Below are positions 7,789 to 12,315 of a stretch of DNA of 12,315 bases, in pieces. Position 1 is the stretch's first letter. Each line of letters starts with the position of its first letter. Under the pieces are notes generated by a model that ran no database searches, was not told the DNA's origin, and saw only the letters and a list, made by a program, of their open reading frames with translations. Both the position numbers and the translations under genes were made by a program. Source of the DNA: Sphaerochaeta sp. (GTDB lineage: Bacteria; Spirochaetota; Spirochaetia; Sphaerochaetales; Sphaerochaetaceae); contig DMAO01000132.1 of NCBI GenBank assembly GCA_003446545.1, positions 1-12,315 on the forward strand, in the 5' to 3' direction.

Positions 7789-9201
7789 TTACTCCTTCTT
7801 TGGTTTGAGGCTTCTGTAGGTTGCGAACAATTCGTCATAGACCTTTTGGAGTTTTGGCTCTGGTATGAAGAGGTGTTTTGTCTGTACCACAGCATGCGAA
7901 GCTTCCCTGTAGGAAGCAAAGTGCCCAAGGGCTTTCAGGGCAATGATGAGACAGCCCACAAGCTCGGCATCCTGCATGGCAGGGATCAGCACTTCTCTCC
8001 CTGTTATGTCCGCCTTGAGCTGGTTCATGAAATCACTTTCGCTTGGGCCTCCGGTGATTCGCAGCTGTCCGACTTCGGATCCCAACTCCTCCATAACGGT
8101 AATGACATCCCGCATAGCAAAGCAGGTCCCTTCAGCAACTGAACGCAACAGCTCCCTCTTGCCTGTCTCCAGATTCAGTCCGGAGAAAACTGCCCGTGCA
8201 TCGGGATCCCAGATAGGGGCACGTTCTCCACTGAGGTAAGGTAGGAACACTACTCCTCCGGACCCTGGCTCTGCCTCCGCCATGGTTGAATAGAGCTTAC
8301 TAAAGGATACATCGCCGTCACCTACAAGGTTTTTGGCCCATTCTATCGCTTTACCAGAGGTGGAGATGATGCCTGATACATTGTAGAGGGGCGAAACAGG
8401 ATGGTGGTAGGTCATCAGACGAGGGTCTGCTAAGGGCTTTCGCGTACAGAGATTGATTCCTTCTGACGTTCCTGATCTGTTGCAAACCTGTCCAACCTCC
8501 ACGGTTCCAGTCCCTAGGATTGAGACATAGAAATCTGGGGCACCTGCAAAAACCGGGGTGCCGACAGGAAGAGCCAATGTGTTACTGGCGAGGGCAGTGA
8601 CAGTGCCTATCAATTCCCCGGGGTTACAGAAGGGAGGGAATTTGTCTTTGTCCATTCCGAGTTTGGTTACCAGACTTTCTGTCCAGTACCATTGTTGGGA
8701 ATCATCAGAGTGTATAATTGCCTTGGCTACCCCTGTAAGCAAATAGTCAAGATACTCGTGTGAGGAGAGAAGCCACCGGCTCTCCTCATAGGTCTGTTTT
8801 TCATTGCGGAAAAGGTAGAGGGCTTTTGGCAGGAAGAAGCCTGCGTCGACAAAGGTACCCAGTACCTCACTAATTTCTGCACTCTCTGCAACAGGACGCC
8901 GGTCAAGCCAGGTTCTTGCCATGCCTGTCTTAGCAAACAACACCCCTTCCTTGCTTTCAGGATTTCCTAATACTGGTACCAGGGTAGGGCCATTGCCACT
9001 GATGACAACCGCCTTGACCAGAGAAAGATTGCCGAGTGCATTGCAGACAGTACTTAGGGCTTTGCTCCAAAGGATGGGGTTGATCTCATGGTAGTTTGGT
9101 TGTGTACCTATCGTAGCGTGGCTGGTCGAACAAAGGATTCCGGCTTCACTGAACAAAGCTGCTTTGAGGGTTGTTGTACCGAGATCTATTGTCAGAATCA
9201 T
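7789..9201 (-). CDS. FGGY-family carbohydrate kinase
   Basis: Sugar or polyol kinase, 470 aa, transferring phosphate from ATP to a ketose or alditol in the cytoplasm. The N-terminal phosphate-binding loop reads DLGTTTLKAAL (6-16). AGAPDF (219-224) carries the likely catalytic base D223. The C-terminal FGGY block includes FLPYLSGERAPIWDPDARAVF (starting at residue 319). The adenosine pocket lies around RITGGPSESDF (381-391). Length and motifs are closest in appearance to xylulokinase-like members; LsrK, rhamnulokinase and erythritol kinase belong to the same family and cannot be excluded. Its ATG is three bases after the dehydrogenase stop, with only a weak AAGG upstream, so it is probably translated by coupling. 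Its product would be the substrate of the aldolase encoded next. Confidence 0.9.
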   Translation of the reverse strand: MILTIDLGTTTLKAALFSEAGILCSTSHATIGTQPNYHEINPILWSKALSTVCNALGNLSLVKAVVISGNGPTLVPVLGNPESKEGVLFAKTGMARTWLDRRPVAESAEISEVLGTFVDAGFFLPKALYLFRNEKQTYEESRWLLSSHEYLDYLLTGVAKAIIHSDDSQQWYWTESLVTKLGMDKDKFPPFCNPGELIGTVTALASNTLALPVGTPVFAGAPDFYVSILGTGTVEVGQVCNRSGTSEGINLCTRKPLADPRLMTYHHPVSPLYNVSGIISTSGKAIEWAKNLVGDGDVSFSKLYSTMAEAEPGSGGVVFLPYLSGERAPIWDPDARAVFSGLNLETGKRELLRSVAEGTCFAMRDVITVMEELGSEVGQLRITGGPSESDFMNQLKADITGREVLIPAMQDAELVGCLIIALKALGHFASYREASHAVVQTKHLFIPEPKLQKVYDELFATYRSLKPKKE

Positions 9202-9204
9202 TGT

Positions 9205-10227
9205 CTAGTCCGCCTTTATCAGTACACGATAGGTTGTTTTATCCAGAGCTGCTTCCATCGCTTCGCTGATGGAAGCCAAGGGGAAGGTTTTGCTGATGAG
9301 GTCTGCAACCTCTATTGTCTTGTTTGATAATACCCTTACAGCTTGGGTGAAATCAATCTCGCTTCGTCCTTCAGAGCCTGTAATCTGGTATTCGTTTCTG
9401 TGTACAGTGTCCATATCTATGGGAAACTCGGGCCTGTCATCATAGGAAGTGAACACATTTACCCTACCAGCAGGGGCTAGGACTTGGAAGGCCAGATTCG
9501 CAGCATCCTTCGATGGTGAGGTTATGATACAGCAATCAACTCCCCTTCCCCCAGAGAGATTTTTCACTTGCCCAATTAGATATTCACTATCAGAGGCATC
9601 AAGGGCTGCAAAGCAGCCCATTCTTTGGGCATCCTGTAATCTGTTTTTGTCTATGTCACACATGATTACCTTAGCTCCCATTGCCATACCTAACTTCATA
9701 TGGAGCAGGCCCATGGTTCCTGCTCCACAGATAAGCAGGGTATCCCCGAGCTGCAGGCTGACTTTCTTCAATGATCGTATGGCGCAGGCAAGGGGTTCTG
9801 TAAGAGCTGCTGTGGCAAGGGGGAGCTCCTTGGGCAGGATATGTGCCTGTTCAGCACGAACGGTCATGTATTCGGAGAAGGCCCCCAAAATATGCTGTCC
9901 TTTGCTGAATCTGTTTTCGCAAAGGTTGGAGTTGCCTGAAAGGCACTCTGGGCAGATATGACAACGATTGACCAGATCGAGGGCCACATGGTCTCCGATG
10001 GTATGCTTTGAAACTACTTCACTCCCGATTGCAACAACAGTTGCCGAGGCTTCATGGCCAGCGACAATAGGGAAGTATATGGTTCGCTCTCCTGTAAAGA
10101 GCCTTTGTTCCAAGGTACAGATCCCGCAAAATGCAATCTTTACCAACAGTTCAGTGTGGCGAGGAACAGGACGTTCAGTCTGTCGTATCTCAACATGGTT
10201 TGCTTCTGTGATATATGCACTTTTCAT
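9205..10227 (-). CDS. Zinc-dependent medium-chain alcohol/polyol dehydrogenase
   Basis: Cytoplasmic MDR-superfamily dehydrogenase, 340 aa, of the sorbitol/threonine dehydrogenase type. Catalytic zinc ligands appear to be C37 (in FCGIC), H58 and E59 (AGHEA), with E144 in LTEPLAC. The structural zinc lobe has four cysteines, C89, C92, C95 and C103, in the CHICPECLSGNSNLC stretch. The Rossmann fold shows CGAGTMG (167-173), and an acidic end of the second strand (MCDIDKNRL) points to NAD(H) over NADP(H). The segment after the catalytic cysteine reads CTLEQ instead of the common CG[ST]D. First gene of the operon, with GAGGAAAG before its ATG. It probably oxidises an imported polyol or sugar alcohol to the ketose used by the kinase. 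Substrate is inferred from context only. Confidence 0.9.
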   Translation of the reverse strand: MKSAYITEANHVEIRQTERPVPRHTELLVKIAFCGICTLEQRLFTGERTIYFPIVAGHEASATVVAIGSEVVSKHTIGDHVALDLVNRCHICPECLSGNSNLCENRFSKGQHILGAFSEYMTVRAEQAHILPKELPLATAALTEPLACAIRSLKKVSLQLGDTLLICGAGTMGLLHMKLGMAMGAKVIMCDIDKNRLQDAQRMGCFAALDASDSEYLIGQVKNLSGGRGVDCCIITSPSKDAANLAFQVLAPAGRVNVFTSYDDRPEFPIDMDTVHRNEYQITGSEGRSEIDFTQAVRVLSNKTIEVADLISKTFPLASISEAMEAALDKTTYRVLIKAD

Positions 10228-10251
10228 GGCTTTCCTCGATTTTTAAACTTG

Positions 10252-10262
10252 ACGTAAAACGT
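10252..10262. promoter_or_regulatory. Inverted repeat ACGT-N3-ACGT, candidate operator of the operon
   Basis: The sequence ACGTAAAACGT forms an inverted repeat and contains AACGTT, a core often seen in LacI-family operators (a CG centre with flanking A/T). It lies between the proposed -10 box and the dehydrogenase start, where a repressor would block transcription. The LacI-family gene near the right edge is a possible partner. The site is short and the link is inference. Confidence 0.35.
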
Positions 10263-10278
10263 TAGCTTTGTCCTACTC

Positions 10279-10309
10279 ATAGTTTGGGCCTACCTTGGTG
10301 GACTGTCAA
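10279..10309 (-). promoter_or_regulatory. Putative operon promoter with long spacer
   Basis: On the - strand a perfect -35 box TTGACA (10309-10304) is followed, after 19 bases, by AACTAT (10284-10279), which keeps the key A at position 2 and T at position 6 of the -10 consensus. A 17-base spacing would give only the poor CAAACT. Spacers of 19-20 bases are the hallmark of MerR-activated promoters, and a merR gene lies divergently beside it. The spacer includes a small ACC-AA-GGT dyad. Confidence 0.4.
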
Positions 10310-10423
10310 GAAAAATACCATACCACCCATTTGTTCCAAAAAAGCCTTACTGCCCCCATTCTGAGAGTGTTACATCGCATTCAAAGAAGAGATGCTTGAC
10401 CCAATTCACTTGATGAGGGGGTA

Positions 10424-10435
10424 TTGCACTTGCAA
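10424..10435. promoter_or_regulatory. Dyad TTGC-ACTT-GCAA upstream of merR
   Basis: A perfect inverted repeat ATTGCA-CT-TGCAAT covers 10423-10436 and ends 65 bases before the merR start. The inner core TTGC-N4-GCAA recurs at the ferritin-like gene (11646-11657). It could be the binding site for MerR autoregulation. A convincing -10 box for merR was not found: CATGAT at 10448-10453 is a weak candidate, 17 bases after TTGCAC. Confidence 0.45.
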
Positions 10436-10501
10436 TGACATCGCTTCCATGATAGTTGTTATAGCAGTATTTGATCTTGAAAAAGCAACAGAGAGGAAGC
10501 C

Positions 10502-10960
10502 GTGGCAGAGAGAAGGTATAGGATAGGGGAACTCGCCCGTAAGGCAGGGGTCACCGCTAGGACAGTGCGATACTATGAGGCCCTTGGCCTGCTGAAAACC
10601 CAGGATCGGCAGGATGGGGGACAGCGGTACTATAGTGATGAGGATTTGGTCTACTTGAACCGAATCCTTCAGCTGAAGAGGTATGGCCTCTGCCTTGATG
10701 AGATTGCTGAGATTATCCGATTGGGAAATGAGGATTCCACCGGTCAGAAGCGTCGTCTTGAGCTTCTCAAGCAGTACCGAAAATTATTGAGCCGGGAACT
10801 GCAGCATCTGAAGGATGTCAAAGCTCTGATAGATGACCTAAGCTGGCATGTTGAGCAGCTGGAGTCTGTGGAACTTGATTTTCAGCAGTGCCCGGGTACC
10901 GCTTGTGAGAAGTGTGAATTCAAGGGACGCTGTGAGTTCTACCAGGGGCAAGAAGCATGA
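10502..10960 (+). CDS. MerR-family regulator with C-terminal cysteine cluster
   Basis: DNA-binding regulator, 152 aa. The N-terminal MerR winged helix-turn-helix covers about residues 6-75, with YRIGELARKAGVTARTVRYYE (from residue 6), then GLL and GGQRYYSDEDL in the wing. A coiled-coil dimerisation helix follows at about 80-122. The tail holds CPGTACEKCEFKGRC with cysteines at 130, 135, 138 and 144, spaced C-X4-C-X2-C-X5-C. SoxR holds an iron-sulfur cluster in a comparable place but with different spacing, so this tail may bind a cluster or a metal ion (inference). The start is GTG at 10502, preceded by AGAGGAA. The gene is divergent from the catabolic operon, which it may activate, and convergent with the ferritin-like gene. 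Confidence 0.92.
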   Translation: MAERRYRIGELARKAGVTARTVRYYEALGLLKTQDRQDGGQRYYSDEDLVYLNRILQLKRYGLCLDEIAEIIRLGNEDSTGQKRRLELLKQYRKLLSRELQHLKDVKALIDDLSWHVEQLESVELDFQQCPGTACEKCEFKGRCEFYQGQEA

Positions 10961-11061
10961 ACGTACTATCCCATCCTCCTGATGGCAATCGACAACAGGA
11001 TATCTCTTCCTTGCATCTTCACTTCAGGTAGTAAGTTAATGAGAAAGACACTATCTAGAGA

Positions 11062-11095
11062 ATGAGTACTGTCATCCAAAGACTCTAGTACTCAT
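11062..11095. terminator. Hairpin between convergent genes, possible bidirectional terminator
   Basis: A 9-bp perfect inverted repeat, ATGAGTACT (11062-11070) and AGTACTCAT (11087-11095), encloses a 16-base loop that can pair further through GTC/GAC. It lies between the ends of merR and the ferritin-like gene. No T run follows on either strand, so it is at best a weak or factor-assisted terminator. The rest of the gap (10961-11117) shows nothing else. Confidence 0.4.
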
Positions 11096-11117
11096 CTTCA
11101 TACAGCCAGCAGGAACA

Positions 11118-11597
11118 TCAATAATCCTCACGCTTTCCGAACTCGGCATTCTCAACCCATCTCTGAGGACGGCTTACCAATTTTACCAGTTCATCCAAGG
11201 TCTCATAGTGCTTCTTCTCTTCTGCCAATATTCTCTTGACTGCCTTTTGCTCCTCAGCGTCCTCCAGGTCAGCAAGATGGGAGGTATAGAGCTCAATGCT
11301 CTTCTGCTCAATCTCCAATGCCTTTTCATACATGCTGACTTGAGGAGCCTCTTTGAGGTAGTCATCCTGTTTGAATTGCTTGAAAATTGCCTGTGCTTCT
11401 TCAGCAACACTGCTGGGAACCATAGCAGGCACAGACTTGTTTTTGAGCGAGGTGAAGACCTTTATGTGATTGTTTTCATCTTTAGCCAACATGGTAAAGA
11501 TAGATTTGAAGCCATTGGTTGTAGCCTGAGAAGCAAGATCCTCATAAAAAGCAACTCCTTCCTGTTCCAACTGAATCGCAATAGTAAAAATATCCAT
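11118..11597 (-). CDS. Ferritin-like (rubrerythrin-type) diiron protein
   Basis: Small four-helix protein, 159 aa, of the COG1633/rubrerythrin-domain group. Metal-ligand pattern: E13 in QEGVAFYE, E41 and H44 in the first ExxH (ENNH), E98 in ALEIEQKS, then E127 and H130 in the second ExxH (EKKH). It has no C-terminal rubredoxin CxxC module, so it is a short form of the family. Such proteins are linked to peroxide reduction or iron handling in anaerobes; the exact activity cannot be told. The ATG at 11597 has a strong GGAGGA nine bases upstream. A longer in-frame start 20 codons earlier would run across the promoter and ribosome binding site and was not used. It shares a promoter dyad with the merR gene. 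Confidence 0.85.
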   Translation of the reverse strand: MDIFTIAIQLEQEGVAFYEDLASQATTNGFKSIFTMLAKDENNHIKVFTSLKNKSVPAMVPSSVAEEAQAIFKQFKQDDYLKEAPQVSMYEKALEIEQKSIELYTSHLADLEDAEEQKAVKRILAEEKKHYETLDELVKLVSRPQRWVENAEFGKREDY

Positions 11598-11627
11598 AGT
11601 GGTATCTCCTCCTCGCTTCTTATTTGC

Positions 11628-11657
11628 ATTGTACCAAGCCTTCCCTTGCCTTGGCAA
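11628..11657 (-). promoter_or_regulatory. Promoter of the ferritin-like gene
   Basis: On the - strand the -35 box TTGCCA (11657-11652) and -10 box TACAAT (11633-11628) are 18 bases apart, and TGG before the -10 gives an extended -10 motif. The ferritin-like ATG lies about 30 bases downstream. The region upstream is A/T-rich. This is the best-formed promoter in the window. Confidence 0.65.
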
Positions 11658-11659
11658 GG
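11644..11659. promoter_or_regulatory. Dyad CCTTGCC-TT-GGCAAGG over the ferritin-like gene -35 box
   Basis: A 7-bp perfect inverted repeat with a two-base centre overlaps the -35 box, the position expected for a repressor or a class II activator site. Its inner part TTGC-CTTG-GCAA matches the dyad upstream of merR in both arms and spacing. It could alternatively act as a hairpin after the LacI-family gene, but no T run follows on the - strand. Confidence 0.5.
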
Positions 11660-11695
11660 AAATACTATAGGGAAAAAGAATAAAATTGAATTGTT

Positions 11696-12315
11696 TTACG
11701 GTATTGGAATTCCTCCGTTGGTTACCATTACCTTAATTTCGGGGGTATGGACTATCTGTTGTGGGTAGTCTGACCAGTCACCTTTTAGGCGTCGTAGTAC
11801 CAGTGTTGCTACTGATTTTCCTATCTCTTCCAAGGGTTGGCAGACAGCATAATGGCAAAACTGCAACAGGGGGGAGTAGAATAGGTAGTCGAAGCTAGCA
11901 AAGACAATAGTAGGACGGTCTTCTGGTCTGAATGTCTCCATAAGGTATGTAGTGGCTCCGAGATGCAGCATGTCATTGGCAATAAAAAATGCTTGGGGAT
12001 GATTTGGGTTTTGCAATATTGTGTGCATGAGGGAGAAACCCTTCTTCTGGTCCATATGCCCCTCTACAAAGACAAACTCGTCTTCGACTTCTAGATTTGC
12101 TTCCTGCATGGCTTGTCTGTAGCCAAGGTAGCGCTCCTTTGCAGTGGGGATATGGAGGCTTCCCCCTATGAACCCAATGCGTTGGAAACCTTCCCTGATG
12201 AGGCCCTTGATTCCTTGTCGTACTCCATAGAGGTTGTCTGTCAGTACTGTATCAAAGTTGAGGCTAGGTATCTGTCTATCAAGGATAATAGTGGGTATTT
12301 GCTCTAGGGCCTTGT
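11696..12315 (-). CDS. LacI-family regulator, C-terminal part (cut by window edge)
   Basis: The visible 205 codons are the ligand-binding domain of a LacI/PurR-family repressor. The N-terminal DNA-binding part lies beyond the right edge. Reading into the window: LEQIPTIILDRQIP, then TDNLYGVRQGIKGLI, FQRIGFIGGS, ERYLGYRQAM, FFIANDMLHLGA and the closing CQPLEEIGKSVATLVLRRL. These correspond in order to the usual family landmarks (LIDR, DN, GHRRIGFI.G, R..G...A, ND..A.G, and .QP...MG..A...L). The frame stays open to the window edge, so the ATG at 12109 is internal. The end spells a TAA at 11696. Periplasmic-binding-protein-like sensing of a sugar is typical, and the adjacent operon is a candidate target. 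The ligand is unknown. Confidence 0.9.
   Translation of the reverse strand, partial: KALEQIPTIILDRQIPSLNFDTVLTDNLYGVRQGIKGLIREGFQRIGFIGGSLHIPTAKERYLGYRQAMQEANLEVEDEFVFVEGHMDQKKGFSLMHTILQNPNHPQAFFIANDMLHLGATTYLMETFRPEDRPTIVFASFDYLFYSPLLQFCHYAVCQPLEEIGKSVATLVLRRLKGDWSDYPQQIVHTPEIKVMVTNGGIPIP

Noticed and set aside
7785..7928. N-terminal extension of the aldolase
   Set aside because: The codons overlap the kinase end and encode a Q/S/R-rich stretch unlike the family; a good ribosome site precedes the ATG at 7784.
7534..8142. 202-aa + strand frame across the aldolase and kinase genes
   Set aside because: It is a shadow of two well-supported genes and has no family resemblance.
9449..9961. 170-aa + strand frame inside the dehydrogenase
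   Set aside because: It is antisense to a gene with clear zinc and NAD motifs, and its composition is unlike a real protein.
11208..11768. 186-aa + strand frame with hydrophobic start over the ferritin-like gene
   Set aside because: Its leucine-rich start is the complement of helix codons in the diiron protein, and it runs through that gene's promoter.

Overview
The window comes from a bacterial genome of moderate GC content. The likely source is a spirochaete of the Sphaerochaeta/Treponema type. This is an inference from the gene families present (a PnrA-like BMP importer with two YufP/YufQ-type permeases, FGGY kinase, ferritin-like protein) and from the look of the proteins; no rRNA or other marker gene is present to confirm it. 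No tRNA, rRNA or CRISPR array was seen.

Layout. On the + strand at the left edge is a complete transketolase gene (21-2015). A 350-bp gap follows. It holds a GC-rich hairpin that probably ends transketolase transcription, and what looks like a decayed scrap of a group II intron with its reverse-transcriptase start. From 10227 down to 2366 on the - strand runs a tightly packed seven-gene operon: zinc-type alcohol/polyol dehydrogenase, FGGY sugar kinase, LsrF/DhnA-type class I aldolase, BMP-family periplasmic binding protein, double-domain ABC ATPase and two ABC permeases. Most junctions overlap or are separated by a few bases. The only larger gap, 46 bp, sits between the catabolic and transport halves and contains a weak terminator-like hairpin. 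Divergent from the operon is a MerR-family regulator (10502-10960, +) with a four-cysteine tail. Convergent with that is a small ferritin-like diiron protein (11118-11597, -). The right edge cuts through a LacI-family regulator (11696 to beyond 12315, -).

How the genes may work together. The importer would bring in a solute that the dehydrogenase oxidises, the kinase phosphorylates and the aldolase cleaves. This is the logic of polyol or unusual-sugar catabolism ending in triose phosphate or a similar product. BMP importers are classically linked to nucleosides, so coupling one to this enzyme set suggests an uncharacterised substrate. The aldolase resembles LsrF of the AI-2 (DPD) pathway, so a furanone- or pentulose-like substrate is an alternative. 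Two nearby regulators are candidates: the divergent MerR protein and the LacI-family protein. The operon promoter region shows a perfect -35 box with a long spacer of the kind MerR proteins use, and a short inverted repeat downstream of it.

A second regulatory signal was found by comparing intergenic regions. The dyad TTGC-N4-GCAA occurs upstream of the merR gene and again over the -35 box of the ferritin-like gene. This points to shared control of those two genes, possibly redox- or metal-responsive.
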